Source: an uncultured Dorea sp. (GTDB taxonomy: Bacteria; Bacillota; Clostridia; Lachnospirales; Lachnospiraceae). From it: DNA of 64,000 bases. The first letter of the stretch is position 1; each line of letters opens with the position of its first letter. The stretch spans positions 1 through 64,000 of the forward strand of contig CAPEBR010000001.1 of the NCBI GenBank assembly GCA_948602995.1, written 5' to 3'. Positions 41,331 to 51,431 of this stretch are shown one piece after another. A model generated the notes under the pieces. It made no database searches and was not told the origin of the DNA. It was given only the letters and a program-made list of their open reading frames with translations. Made by a program: the position numbers and the translations under genes.

Positions 41331-43118
41331 CTATTTCTCCTCCCGGATGACAAGCCCCAGCTCCTCCAGCTGCTTCTCATCCACTCTCGTAGGCGCCTCT
41401 GTCATAAGGTCAGATGCATCTTTGATCTTCGGGAAGGCAATCACATCCCGGATACTCTCCTGCTTTGCCATAAGCATAATCAGCCTGTCAAAGCCATATG
41501 CCAGTCCGGCATGAGGCGGCACGCCATACTTAAATGCCGTAAGGAGGAATCCAAACTGTTCATCTGCCTGCTCCGGTGTAAATCCCAGAACCTCAAACAT
41601 CTTATTCTGTATCTCAGGATTAAAGATCCGGACACTGCCGCCTCCAAGCTCTGTTCCATTCAGCACAATATCATAGGCCTTTGCCCGCACTCTGCCCGGA
41701 TCGCTGTCAATAAAGGGAAGGTCCTCTTCCATAGGCATGGTAAATGGATGATGCATGGCTACAAAGCGGTTCTGCTCCTCGCTCCACTCAAGAAGAGGAA
41801 ATTCGGTCACCCACAAGAACCGGTAATCATTCTTATCTACAAGCTCCATCTGGCGGGCAAGCTCAAGCCTGAGCGCCCCAAGCACATCCCACACAACCTT
41901 ATTCTGATCTGCGGCAAAAAGGAGCAGATCCCCATTTTCACCTTTCATTGCTCCTATGAGCGCACCCATCTCCTCGTCTGTCATAAATTTTGCAAAAGAG
42001 GATTTTACCGTACCATCCTCCTGAAGGGCGATATAGGCAAGCCCCTTTGCGCCATATCCTTTCGCAAACTCTGCCAGCCTGTCAATCTTCTTACGCGGCA
42101 TCGCACCCTGGCCTTTGGCATTGATTCCCCGGACAGTTCCTCCCTGTTCTATGGCTCCTTTAAACACTGCGAAACCACAATTCTTCACAACCTCTGTCAC
42201 ATTCTGAAGCTCCATGCCAAAACGGATGTCCGGCTTGTCTGAGCCATAACGGTCCATTGCCTCCTGCCAGGTCATCCTCGGAATGGGAAGCGGAATCTCC
42301 CTGCCCAGAACCTCTTTAAAGATTCTTGCAAGAAGGCGTTCGTTGACATCAATCACATCATCCACATCTACAAAGGACAGCTCCATATCAATCTGTGTAA
42401 ATTCCGGCTGACGGTCCGCCCTGAGGTCCTCGTCACGGAAACATTTTGCAAGCTGAAAATACCGGTCGCATCCAGAACACATTAAAAGCTGCTTGAACAA
42501 CTGGGGAGACTGAGGCAGTGCATAAAAATGTCCCTGGTGAATCCTGCTGGGCACCAGATAGTCCCTTGCCCCTTCCGGCGTACTTCCAATCAGCACCGGA
42601 GTCTCGATCTCTAAAAACCCTTCCTCTGCGAGAAACTGGCGGGTAAGGGTTGCCACCTGGCTTCTCATCATCAGCGTCCTCTGCATGTCCGGCCTTCTCA
42701 GATCCAGATATCTGTATTTCAGACGCACCTCTTCCTTTGTCTTTACATTTTCCTCAATGGGGAACGGGGGCGTCTCAGATTCTGAAAGTATCCTGAGCTC
42801 ATCCGGAATAATTTCAATCTCCCCGGTAGCAAGATTCTCGTTCACTGCACCAGAGCGCTTCTCCACCCTTCCAGTTACTGCTACGACATATTCAGCCCGA
42901 AGCTTTGCCGCCTTCTCAATCAGCGCAGCCTCTGATCTTCCTTCCTCGAATACTACCTGGATAATGCCGGCCCGGTCTCTCACATCCACAAACACGAGGC
43001 CTCCTTTATTCCTGTTTTTCTGTACCCAGCCCATAATCGTAACTGTCTCACCAATATTAGCCCCAGACAGTTCTCCACATCTGTGTGTTCTCTTTAATCC
43101 TTTCATTGACTCTGCCAT
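41331..43118 (-). CDS. aspS: aspartyl-tRNA synthetase AspS
   Basis: Class II aminoacyl-tRNA synthetase, 595 residues, bacterial type. OB-fold anticodon domain (about 1-110: IMGWVQKNRNKGGLVFVDVRD), motif 2 CFRDEDLRADRQPEFTQIDME, a GAD insertion domain, and motif 3 AYGFDRLIMLM. The start at 43118 has GAGGAG 9 bases upstream; a longer frame from 43184 overlaps hisS. Last gene of the block transcribed from scfA toward aspS. Confidence 0.98.
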   Translation of the reverse strand: MAESMKGLKRTHRCGELSGANIGETVTIMGWVQKNRNKGGLVFVDVRDRAGIIQVVFEEGRSEAALIEKAAKLRAEYVVAVTGRVEKRSGAVNENLATGEIEIIPDELRILSESETPPFPIEENVKTKEEVRLKYRYLDLRRPDMQRTLMMRSQVATLTRQFLAEEGFLEIETPVLIGSTPEGARDYLVPSRIHQGHFYALPQSPQLFKQLLMCSGCDRYFQLAKCFRDEDLRADRQPEFTQIDMELSFVDVDDVIDVNERLLARIFKEVLGREIPLPIPRMTWQEAMDRYGSDKPDIRFGMELQNVTEVVKNCGFAVFKGAIEQGGTVRGINAKGQGAMPRKKIDRLAEFAKGYGAKGLAYIALQEDGTVKSSFAKFMTDEEMGALIGAMKGENGDLLLFAADQNKVVWDVLGALRLELARQMELVDKNDYRFLWVTEFPLLEWSEEQNRFVAMHHPFTMPMEEDLPFIDSDPGRVRAKAYDIVLNGTELGGGSVRIFNPEIQNKMFEVLGFTPEQADEQFGFLLTAFKYGVPPHAGLAYGFDRLIMLMAKQESIRDVIAFPKIKDASDLMTEAPTRVDEKQLEELGLVIREEK

Positions 43119-43161
43119 GTCTGTATTCTCCTCTCGTATTGGCTCATTTTCTGCTGTCCTT

Positions 43162-44412
43162 TTAGTCAGAATAGCACTCTGCAATGTCTGTATAGCCCTC
43201 CGCTGCCAGCTGCTCCTTCTGAAACTTCTTATTCTTCTTCATATTCACGATCAGCACCTGCTTTCCTGCCTCCCGGTCTGCCTTTGCAAGAGAAAGCACC
43301 CTGAGAACCTCTTCCTTCGGAAGCCGTTTTTCCAGCAGATAAGCTTTCTTCTCACTGCATCCTGGCACCTCAAAACCATTTTCAAGAAGCAGCATTACGA
43401 TTCTCTCGAACCCAATTGAAAAACCGCACGCCGGGATATCCTGTCCTGTAAATTTCCCGATCATCCTGTCATATCTCCCACCCCCTGCGATGGAACCGCC
43501 AAAATCATCCATGACCACCTCAAAGATCGTTCCTGTATAATAAGACTGTCCCCTTACGAGTGTGGGATCAAATTTTAGTCTGAAGTCGCATTCCTTTGCA
43601 GCATCCACACTGGACAGAATGAAGTCCATGCCATCCGCCGTCTCATCACTTAAGAATTCGCCAAGCTTCGCCTTCAGATCCCGGATTCCTGATGCATCCG
43701 GTGTAATATCATCAAACAGTCCGAGATACGTATCCACGTTCTCCGTCTGATAGCCAAGCTCCAAAAGTTCCGAAGCCACCCCTTCCTTCCCAATCTTATC
43801 CATCTTATCCAGAATAATGAATACCTCGTCAAAATCTGTTTCCTGGAAACCGCTATATGCTGCCATGGATTTCAGGATGTTCCGGTCATTAATACATACT
43901 GTAAAATTCTGAAAGCCAATCTTTCCGAGCATCGCCGTTGTAGCCAGGATTAGTTCAATCTCTGCCAGATTCCCCGGTTCTCCCAGGATATCAATATCGC
44001 ACTGCATAAACTGACGGAAGCGTCCTCTCTGCGGACGGTCTGCACGCCATACATTTCCAATCTGCAGTGCCTTAAAGGGAGAGGGCAGCTCATTTACGTG
44101 ATTCGCGTAATATCTTGCAAGAGGCACTGTAAGATCATATCGCAGCCCGCTGTCTGCCAGATCATTCTCCTCCTTTGCCTCATCAATCTTAAGCTTCTGT
44201 CCCCGCTTCATAATCTTGAAAATTAATTTTTCGTTATCCCCTCCCTGCTTACTGCACAGATTCTCAATGTGTTCCACGCAGGGTGTCTCCATGGACTGAA
44301 ATCCAAAGGTCTTATAAGTATCCTTTATCATCTGAATCAGATAATCCCGTATCTCCATCTCCCGCGGCATCATATCATTCATGCCTGTTACCGGTTTTTT
44401 CTTTAACGCCAT
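43162..44412 (-). CDS. hisS: histidyl-tRNA synthetase HisS
   Basis: Class II synthetase, 416 residues. Motif 2 VWRADRPQRGRFRQFMQCDIDI, the histidine-A motif LVRGQSYYTGTIFE and motif 3 ACGFSIGFERIVML are clear, followed by a C-terminal anticodon domain. The ATG at 44412 is 7 bases past AGGAAG; it overlaps hemZ by 10 bases. aspS follows after 43 bases, the common hisS-aspS pairing. Confidence 0.97.
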   Translation of the reverse strand: MALKKKPVTGMNDMMPREMEIRDYLIQMIKDTYKTFGFQSMETPCVEHIENLCSKQGGDNEKLIFKIMKRGQKLKIDEAKEENDLADSGLRYDLTVPLARYYANHVNELPSPFKALQIGNVWRADRPQRGRFRQFMQCDIDILGEPGNLAEIELILATTAMLGKIGFQNFTVCINDRNILKSMAAYSGFQETDFDEVFIILDKMDKIGKEGVASELLELGYQTENVDTYLGLFDDITPDASGIRDLKAKLGEFLSDETADGMDFILSSVDAAKECDFRLKFDPTLVRGQSYYTGTIFEVVMDDFGGSIAGGGRYDRMIGKFTGQDIPACGFSIGFERIVMLLLENGFEVPGCSEKKAYLLEKRLPKEEVLRVLSLAKADREAGKQVLIVNMKKNKKFQKEQLAAEGYTDIAECYSD

Positions 44413-45836
44413 AGCCATTCTTCCTTTCGTTCTATCATTTCATCAACGCGGTTTATGTAGTCCTCAATAGCCTTTACATTCTCCAGCCGGATCAGCCTTG
44501 TCTTCTTATTCTTATTCGCAGGATTTTCTACCGGTTCATCAAACACAAGCTTCGTGGAAGCCCCTGCTCCTGCCGCGATGATAGTCTGTTTCTCCTCCAT
44601 TATAAGTATATTGTATAGCCCTGCTTTGTCAACCTTTGCATAGCCCACATTTTCAAAATTCCCCGAGATATTCTTCTGTCTGTACAGATAATAAGGGGAC
44701 ATCCCCATCCTCTTTGCACAGTCAGCGGCGTCCCGGATCATCTGCCCAATCTGTGGAGACACAGGATACTCTTTTTTCTGTCCCATCCTTGCCGCCCGCT
44801 TCACCGCAAGAGAATGCACGGTAAGGCTGTCCGGTGCAAGCCTTTCGATCTGGGAAAGGGTATCTCTCATATCCTCTTCCGTCTCTTTAGGCAGACCCGC
44901 AATGAGATCCATATTAATATTATCAAACCCCGCTTCCCGCGCCATCCTGTATGCCGTCCGGATATCTTCAGGCGTATGATGTCTTCCGATGATATCCAGC
45001 GTTTTCTGCTGCATACTCTGTGGATTAATCGAGATTCTTGTTACCCCGTGCGCCCTTAAGACAGAGAGCTTTTCTTTCGTAATGCTATCCGGTCTGCCTG
45101 CCTCTACGGTATACTCCAGAAGATGCTCCTTCGAAAATCTTTCATCCAAAAAGGAGAGAAGACGCTCCATCTGTGCAGCGCTAAGAGTTGTAGGGGTACC
45201 ACCGCCAATATAGATCGTATTTAACCGCCATTTTACCGCCGCACGTGCGATTGCCGCCAATTCCCGGAGCAGTGCATCAATATAATCCTCTACCCGGTCC
45301 TTCCAATCCGCCAGTGCGCCTGAACTAAAGGAACAGTAAGTGCACACAGAAGGACAGAAAGGAATTCCAATGTAAAGACTTATGCCCCTTTTATCCAGCC
45401 TGTCCAACAGCCTCTTCTCCCTCTCAGCAATCTGCCATGCAATCTCTGCCTTCTCCCTGGAGGCAAAATAATCCTGCACAAACCTGGCAGTAAAATCCTC
45501 TTTCACCGCCCCGCCCTCCAGCTCTGCCATAGCGATCTTCGTCGGGCGAACTCCCATGAGAATCCCCCATGCAAGACTCCTCCCTGTACGAGAGACAAGT
45601 TTTTTGTACAGCAGACAGTCAATCCGGTATTTTAATTCCCTGGCCTCCACGACTCCATCTCCCGGAACTTCTTCCTTTGCCACGGCAGCTACACTGCCAT
45701 CCTCAAAATATACGCTAATATAATGAGAGGCTTTTTCCTCCACACAGGAAGCAGCCTCCTCATGCGGATAAAAAGCCTTCACCATATGATATCCATTATA
45801 AACATACGTTTCCTTGCTGCATACAACCCTGATCAT
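44403..45836 (-). CDS. hemZ: HemZ-type radical SAM coproporphyrinogen dehydrogenase
   Basis: Radical SAM protein of 477 residues in the HemN/HemZ family. The 4Fe-4S motif is IPFCPSVCTYCSF (CX3CX2C), followed by YIGGGTPTTLS and INPQSMQQKTLDIIGR. An N-terminal domain of about 150 residues marks HemZ rather than HemN. The exact activity in a genome that may not make heme is uncertain. It lies between an MBL-fold hydrolase gene and hisS. Confidence 0.9.
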   Translation of the reverse strand: MIRVVCSKETYVYNGYHMVKAFYPHEEAASCVEEKASHYISVYFEDGSVAAVAKEEVPGDGVVEARELKYRIDCLLYKKLVSRTGRSLAWGILMGVRPTKIAMAELEGGAVKEDFTARFVQDYFASREKAEIAWQIAEREKRLLDRLDKRGISLYIGIPFCPSVCTYCSFSSGALADWKDRVEDYIDALLRELAAIARAAVKWRLNTIYIGGGTPTTLSAAQMERLLSFLDERFSKEHLLEYTVEAGRPDSITKEKLSVLRAHGVTRISINPQSMQQKTLDIIGRHHTPEDIRTAYRMAREAGFDNINMDLIAGLPKETEEDMRDTLSQIERLAPDSLTVHSLAVKRAARMGQKKEYPVSPQIGQMIRDAADCAKRMGMSPYYLYRQKNISGNFENVGYAKVDKAGLYNILIMEEKQTIIAAGAGASTKLVFDEPVENPANKNKKTRLIRLENVKAIEDYINRVDEMIERKEEWLWR

Positions 45837-45870
45837 TCCTCATTCTCCCTTTCTGATATCAGGTTTTACT

Positions 45871-46491
45871 CTATACATAAGGATTATGGGTCTTCTCATA
45901 CCCAATCATGGTCTCGCCAGAATGTCCCGGATATACATGCGTATCATCCGGAAGTACAAAAAGGCGTTCCCTGACAGAGCGCACCAGTGCTGAAGTACTG
46001 CTATTCTCAAAATCAGTCCTGCCGACTGAATTTTGAAACAGTGTGTCTCCACTGAAAAGTATATCTTCTGATGCTATATAATAACAGCAGCAGCCCATCG
46101 TATGCCCTGGCGTATGAATTACTTCCATATCATATCCCGCAAGCTTTAAGATCTCCTGATCCTTCACATACACTGCATCCGAAAAGGTATACCCGGAGGT
46201 ATAAGTCCGGGACTGGTTCAGACGCGCATCGTTCATGGCGTCCCTGTCATCCTCATGCACATAAACTGGTATGGAAAACTCCTTCAGGAAACCATCGACC
46301 CCCATGATATGGTCGAAATGTCCATGGGTAAGGAGAATCGCCGCAGGCTTAAGGTTCTCCTCTGCAATGTAGCTTAACAACTTCTTCGGGCATGCACCTG
46401 GATCCACAATCACCGTCTCGAGGGTCTCCTCATTTACCGCCAGATAACAGTTTGTTCCCAGAATCCCCACTGAAAATTTTTCTATTCTCAT
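45871..46491 (-). CDS. MBL-fold metallo-hydrolase (glyoxalase II-like)
   Basis: 206 residues with the metallo-beta-lactamase motif THGHFDHIMG (HXHXDH), later ligands in HTPGHTMGC and FSGDTLF. Length and order fit the small hydroxyacylglutathione hydrolase-like (YcbL) subgroup; the substrate is unknown. It lies between relA and hemZ in the conserved block. Confidence 0.9.
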   Translation of the reverse strand: MRIEKFSVGILGTNCYLAVNEETLETVIVDPGACPKKLLSYIAEENLKPAAILLTHGHFDHIMGVDGFLKEFSIPVYVHEDDRDAMNDARLNQSRTYTSGYTFSDAVYVKDQEILKLAGYDMEVIHTPGHTMGCCCYYIASEDILFSGDTLFQNSVGRTDFENSSTSALVRSVRERLFVLPDDTHVYPGHSGETMIGYEKTHNPYV

Positions 46492-46570
46492 ATTTTTTTG
46501 TAAACTCCTTATAACTATTTAACCAGTCCGTACAGGATCTGCCTCCAGCAAAGCAAGGCTGTTTCCTGCT

Positions 46571-48919
46571 CTAACCAGTCGTTCTCTCAATATCAATCAC
46601 ATCCTCCAGCATCCTGAGCCTTGTAATGATCCTCGACAATTCCTCCCGCCCATGAACAATAAACCCAGTCTCAATGGTAGCGGTCCCCTGCTTGCTGGTA
46701 CGGATATTCATGGATTTCACATCCACACCCGACTCTGTAAAGATCTTGGTAACCTCCATGAGCAGACCCTTGCGGTCATTGGCATACATCTTAATCTCAG
46801 CAAGATACTGCCCTTCTGCCTTTTCCGCAACATTACTCTCCCATTCCACATCAATCAGCCTGGCACGTTCTGTCTCTGTCAGGTGGATCATATTCACACA
46901 GTCTGTCCGGTGAATGGTCATCCCCCGTCCTCTCGTCACAAATCCGACGATCTCATCTCCCGGAACCGGATTACAGCATCTGGAAAAACGCACAGCCATA
47001 TCATCAATTCCCTTTACGACAATACCGCTCTTTGACTTGGCAATATGCACCTTATTCCTTGCAGCCTCAGCCACTTTTTCAAGCACAACCTCATCAGTAA
47101 TCTCCTGCTTATGCTCCTTTGCATATTCCTCCATAAGACGGTTGACAACCTGGCCTTCCTTCAGACCGCCGTGTCCGATTGCTGCCAGCACGGAAGCCCA
47201 GTCCTTAAAGCCGTACTTTTTCTGAACAATCTCCTGATACTTTGACTGCAGTATATCAGATGCATGAATAGACTTCGCCCTGCAATAAGACGTAATCATC
47301 TCTTTTCCTTTTATAATATTGTCTTCCTTAAACTCTTTCTTAAACCACTGGTTAATCTTATTCTTCGCCTGGGTACTCTTTACAACATTCAGCCAGTCAC
47401 GGCTCGGTCCCCTGGAATTCTGAGAGGTGAGTATCTCAATACGGTCACCGTTCTGTATCTTATAGTCTATGGGCACCAGCTTTCCATTTACCCTTGCACC
47501 TACCATCTTATTTCCCACTGCACTGTGGATTACATAGGCAAAATCAATAGGTGTGGAGCCATTGGGCAGGTTCTTGACATCTCCCTGCGGGGTGAAACAG
47601 TAGACATCCTCAGCAAAGAGGTCTAGATCCCCTTTGATCAGATTTAAAAATTCCCGGTTATCTGACATATCCTGCTGCCACTCCAGAATCTGCCTGAGCC
47701 AGCTCAGCTTCTCTTCCTCCTGGGTCGCCACACTCTTCTTGCTGTCCCCTGTCTCCTTATATTTCCAGTGAGCAGCGATTCCATACTCTGCCGTCTTGTG
47801 CATCTCCTGGGTACGGATCTGGATTTCAAAGGGCTGTCCTACCGAGCTCATGAGCGTCGTATGAAGAGACTGGTACATGTTAGGCTTCGGCATGGCAATG
47901 TAATCCTTAAAGCGCCCCGGGATCGGTGTATACATCTCATGGATCACGCCAAGCGCCGCATAGCAGTCCTTTACCGAATCCACGATAATCCGGACTGCAA
48001 AGAGATCATAGATCTGATCCACCGTCTTATCCTGATTCACCATTTTCTTATAAATACTGAAAAAGTGCTTTACACGGCCACTGACATCACCTCTGATCTT
48101 CGCATTCTTCAAGTGTGCCGCCACTTCCTCCACGATCTGCTGTACGAACTCCTCACGTTCCATCTTTCTGGCATTAATCTGATCCACAAGATCGAAGAAC
48201 ACCTCTGGCTGTGAATACTTAAGCGCCAGATCATCAAGCTCAGTCTTGATCCTGGATATTCCAAGCCTCTGGGCAATGGGCGCATAGATATCCATAGTCT
48301 CTTTCGCCTTTTCCCTCTGCTTTTCCGGCCGCATAAACTGGAGCGTACGCATATTGTGAAGACGGTCCGCCAGCTTAATGATGATGACACGGATATCCTT
48401 TGCCATGGCAAGGAACATCTTCCGCAGATTTTCTGCCTGTACCTCCAGTTTATCCGAAGAATACGACAGCTGTCCCAACTTGGTGACGCCATCTACAAGC
48501 AGCGCCACCTCTTCTCCAAAATCACTGCTGATCTCCTTCTCGCTAATCTCAGTATCCTCCACGACATCGTGAAGCATCGCAGCAATGATTGTCTCTTTAT
48601 CCATCTCAAGATTCGCAAGTATAATGGACACCCATAAAGGGTGTACAATGTAAGGTTCCCCGGACTTGCGGAACTGATTGCCGTGAGCCTCCCTGGCCAG
48701 GTCATAGGCCTTGCGGATCATACTCACATCTGTAGACGGATGATACTTCCTGATACGGGCAATTAACATGTCATACAGCTTATCTGGATTCTCATAATCC
48801 CCGGGCGCCTTCACGGCATGCCCGTCTACCATATCAAGTCCTTTGCCAAGGTCTTCCGTAATCGCCTCAGGAGCGATCCGGTCATCTAACGATTCGTAAG
48901 TTGTAATCTTCTCTGACAT
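46571..48919 (-). CDS. relA: bifunctional (p)ppGpp synthetase/hydrolase (Rel)
   Basis: Long RelA/SpoT homologue of 782 residues. HD hydrolase (about 50-200, HPLWVSIILANLEMDKETII, MLHDVVEDT), synthetase domain (about 240-370, with YQSLHTTLMSSVGQPFEIQIRT), TGS (about 410-470, DVYCFTPQGDVKNLPNGSTP), helical/CC domain, and C-terminal ACT (about 705-782). Both catalytic centres look intact. AGGAGG is 8 bases before the ATG. Located after apt as in most Firmicutes. Confidence 0.97.
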   Translation of the reverse strand: MSEKITTYESLDDRIAPEAITEDLGKGLDMVDGHAVKAPGDYENPDKLYDMLIARIRKYHPSTDVSMIRKAYDLAREAHGNQFRKSGEPYIVHPLWVSIILANLEMDKETIIAAMLHDVVEDTEISEKEISSDFGEEVALLVDGVTKLGQLSYSSDKLEVQAENLRKMFLAMAKDIRVIIIKLADRLHNMRTLQFMRPEKQREKAKETMDIYAPIAQRLGISRIKTELDDLALKYSQPEVFFDLVDQINARKMEREEFVQQIVEEVAAHLKNAKIRGDVSGRVKHFFSIYKKMVNQDKTVDQIYDLFAVRIIVDSVKDCYAALGVIHEMYTPIPGRFKDYIAMPKPNMYQSLHTTLMSSVGQPFEIQIRTQEMHKTAEYGIAAHWKYKETGDSKKSVATQEEEKLSWLRQILEWQQDMSDNREFLNLIKGDLDLFAEDVYCFTPQGDVKNLPNGSTPIDFAYVIHSAVGNKMVGARVNGKLVPIDYKIQNGDRIEILTSQNSRGPSRDWLNVVKSTQAKNKINQWFKKEFKEDNIIKGKEMITSYCRAKSIHASDILQSKYQEIVQKKYGFKDWASVLAAIGHGGLKEGQVVNRLMEEYAKEHKQEITDEVVLEKVAEAARNKVHIAKSKSGIVVKGIDDMAVRFSRCCNPVPGDEIVGFVTRGRGMTIHRTDCVNMIHLTETERARLIDVEWESNVAEKAEGQYLAEIKMYANDRKGLLMEVTKIFTESGVDVKSMNIRTSKQGTATIETGFIVHGREELSRIITRLRMLEDVIDIERTTG

Positions 48920-49022
48920 ATTACTTGCCTCCTTCCTTCTCTTTTTAAATGACAGCCAAGCCAGGCTTTACTGCAAACTTTTTATACGCTTTTTAGATAC
49001 TCTTTTTCTAAACTGTTGCCAG

Positions 49023-49547
49023 TTATTTCCCCGGATATACAATTACAGAGTCAATATCATAGTCTTTCAGCCTCTCTCTTCCCTTTAAACCGGCAAGTTC
49101 CATTAGAAACACGGCCTTTACCACCTTGCCGCCAAGCTTTTCAATCAGCTTTACCATCGCCTCATTCGTCCCGCCTGTTGCCATCAGGTCGTCAATAATC
49201 ACAACCCTCTGTCCCGGCCGGATGGCGTCCTTATGGATCTCAATCTCTGCCATTCCGTATTCAAGCTCGTATTCCACTGAAACTGTCTCGCAGGGAAGCT
49301 TTCCCTTTTTCCGGATCGGGATAAATGGCTTATGGAGGCTGTAGGCAATGGGAACGCCAAAAATAAATCCCCTGGACTCCGGCCCCACAATCACATCAAA
49401 CTCCAGACCCTCCAGCTTTTCCTTCATCAAGTCAATGGAAAGAACCAGCCCGTCCGCATCCTGCAGCACACTCGTCACATCCCGGAAAATAATCCCCGGC
49501 TCCGGAAAATCCGGGATACTTCTTACATATTCCTCTATCTTTTTCAT
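49023..49547 (-). CDS. apt: adenine phosphoribosyltransferase Apt
   Basis: Salvage of adenine to AMP with PRPP, 174 residues. The PRPP loop is VVIIDDLMATGGTNEAMV (about 120-137), preceded by GPESRGFIFGVPIAY. The ATG at 49547 has GGAG 10 bases upstream; a frame reaching 49625 has no site. Upstream of relA by about 100 bases. Confidence 0.97.
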   Translation of the reverse strand: MKKIEEYVRSIPDFPEPGIIFRDVTSVLQDADGLVLSIDLMKEKLEGLEFDVIVGPESRGFIFGVPIAYSLHKPFIPIRKKGKLPCETVSVEYELEYGMAEIEIHKDAIRPGQRVVIIDDLMATGGTNEAMVKLIEKLGGKVVKAVFLMELAGLKGRERLKDYDIDSVIVYPGK

Positions 49548-49654
49548 CCTATGCACACTCCATTCCTTTTTCTTGATTGCTCTGTGGGGAACATACTGAT
49601 TCGCTATCTTCAATAAGTATACCATTAGTTTCAGATATTTTCAAATATTTCTAC

Positions 49655-51370
49655 TTATTTATAATGTGTAATTATAATCTGGAGGCTTCTTCTGCCCATA
49701 TATTCATTCAAACCTGGATAAAAAGTTGCTGAAAGGGTATTCCTGCGCTCCATAAGGGTATTTTCCATGCGGATGACATCCCCGAAATACAATGCCTCAA
49801 GCCATACTCCCGTCCTGTCACATACCTTTGCCTTAAGAACATTCCTGTTCTTTCCTATTATACGCACATCCCTGAAAACAATTTCCCGCCCGGCAAAAAC
49901 CGGCTTCGTATTTCCCTTTCCAAATGGCTCCAAAAGCGACAGTTCTCTGATAAACTCTTCTGTAACGGCAGAAAAGGGAAGCTCCATATCAATTACAACC
50001 TTTTCCGTCAGCTCCTCTTCGCCAAGGGTACAGTTTTCATTAAGCAGTCTTCTAAACTCCTCTACATTCTCACGCGCAAGCGAAACTCCGGCCGCCAGAG
50101 TATGTCCGCCATACTTTGTAAAAAGATGCCTGCACCGGGTCAGCTCCTCATACATGGAATATGCCTCAATGGAGCGCCCGGAGCCTTTCACTCCATCCTT
50201 CGCGTCCGTAAGAACAAATACCGGCCTGTAAAATCGCTCCCGCACCTTTCCAGCCACGATTCCCGCCAGGCTTTCATGGCAGTCCGGCAGATAGATCACA
50301 AGCACTCTGTCATCATGAAGCGGCGTCTCTTCCACAAGCTTTACCGCCTCTTCTACCGCCTGCTCCGTCAGATCCTTCCGGCTGTCATTCAGAGCCTTCA
50401 GATCCCCTGCCAGAATGTCTGCCTCCTTACTCTCCCTTGTTCCAAGAAGAGCAAGAGCCCGCTTTGCAGTATCCAGCCTTCCGCTGGCGTTCAGACACGG
50501 ACCCAGAATAAATCCGATGTGGTATGCACTCAGAGTCTCCCTGTTGATTCCTGTGCAGTTAATCAGAGCCCTGAGGCCTGGATTTGCCGTTCGTTTCAGC
50601 ATGGCCAGTCCTTCCTTAACGAATACACGGTTCTCCCCTGTCAGATCCATCACATCTCCCACCGTTGCTATTGCCACATTTTCAATCAGATAATCCATAT
50701 CCTCTACATCCAGGCCTGACGCCTCATGAAGCGCCTCCACAAGCTTATAGGCCACCGCAGCGCCACACAGCCCCTTAAACGGATAGCCGCAGTCTTCCCG
50801 CTTCGGATCCACAACTGCATCTGCAGGCGGGAGAATATAGTGTCTCTCTCCGTCCCTTTCCTCATAGGGCACCTCATGGTGGTCTGTAACAATCACAGAC
50901 ATGCCAAGTGATTTCCCGTAAGCAGTCTCCGCCGCAGCCGCAATCCCATTATCACAAGTAATAATCGTATCCACTCCTGCCTTATATGCTCGTTCAATCA
51001 GCGTACGGTTCAGTCCATATCCATCCTGCACACGGTCTGGTATGTCGCTGTCTGCATCCGCGCCAAGAGAAGCCAGCCCTTCCAGCAGAATATATGTAGC
51101 ATTCACGCCGTCAATATCATAATCCCCTATGATCCGTATCCGCTTATGTTCACGAATCTTCTCAAGCAGAAGCTCTACCGCCCGGTCCATATCCTTCATA
51201 AGCATTCCATCATAAAAATCAGTCAGAGAGCCGTTCAGATAAGCATCCACTGCCTCATCTCCGATTACCTCACGGTTGCGGATCAAAGCCGCAAGCCTCC
51301 TGCTGATCCCATATTTCCTGCTGATTGCCTCAAAATCAGCACCTTTTCTAAGAAGCACCCACCGTTCCAT
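49655..51370 (-). CDS. recJ: single-stranded-DNA-specific exonuclease RecJ
   Basis: 5'-3' exonuclease of the DHH family, 571 residues. DYDIDGVNATYILLEG (motif I), VTDHHEV (DHH motif), GLCGAAVAYKLVEAL and the DHHA1 GGHTLAAGVSL region, then an OB-like C-terminus. The ATG at 51370 has GGAGG 5 bases upstream; a TTG at 51388 abuts the palindrome. The palindrome at 51387 separates it from secDF. Confidence 0.95.
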   Translation of the reverse strand: MERWVLLRKGADFEAISRKYGISRRLAALIRNREVIGDEAVDAYLNGSLTDFYDGMLMKDMDRAVELLLEKIREHKRIRIIGDYDIDGVNATYILLEGLASLGADADSDIPDRVQDGYGLNRTLIERAYKAGVDTIITCDNGIAAAAETAYGKSLGMSVIVTDHHEVPYEERDGERHYILPPADAVVDPKREDCGYPFKGLCGAAVAYKLVEALHEASGLDVEDMDYLIENVAIATVGDVMDLTGENRVFVKEGLAMLKRTANPGLRALINCTGINRETLSAYHIGFILGPCLNASGRLDTAKRALALLGTRESKEADILAGDLKALNDSRKDLTEQAVEEAVKLVEETPLHDDRVLVIYLPDCHESLAGIVAGKVRERFYRPVFVLTDAKDGVKGSGRSIEAYSMYEELTRCRHLFTKYGGHTLAAGVSLARENVEEFRRLLNENCTLGEEELTEKVVIDMELPFSAVTEEFIRELSLLEPFGKGNTKPVFAGREIVFRDVRIIGKNRNVLKAKVCDRTGVWLEALYFGDVIRMENTLMERRNTLSATFYPGLNEYMGRRSLQIIITHYK

Positions 51371-51386
51371 AACATCCTCCAAATGC

Positions 51387-51430
51387 AAGTTGGGGACGGG
51401 GCATTTTTAAAAATGCCCCGTCCCCAACTT
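51387..51430. repeat. 44-bp palindromic element, copy 5
   Basis: Perfect 22+22 palindrome, AAG outside the common half-site. It fills the gap between the secDF stop and the recJ start, both on the minus strand, and overlaps the first codons of any longer recJ frame. Confidence 0.92.
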
Positions 51431-51431
51431 C

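Noticed and set aside
49548..49625. Longer Apt and RecJ starts
   Set aside because: The extra codons have no ribosome site; in the recJ case the longer frame begins at a TTG overlapping the palindrome at 51387.
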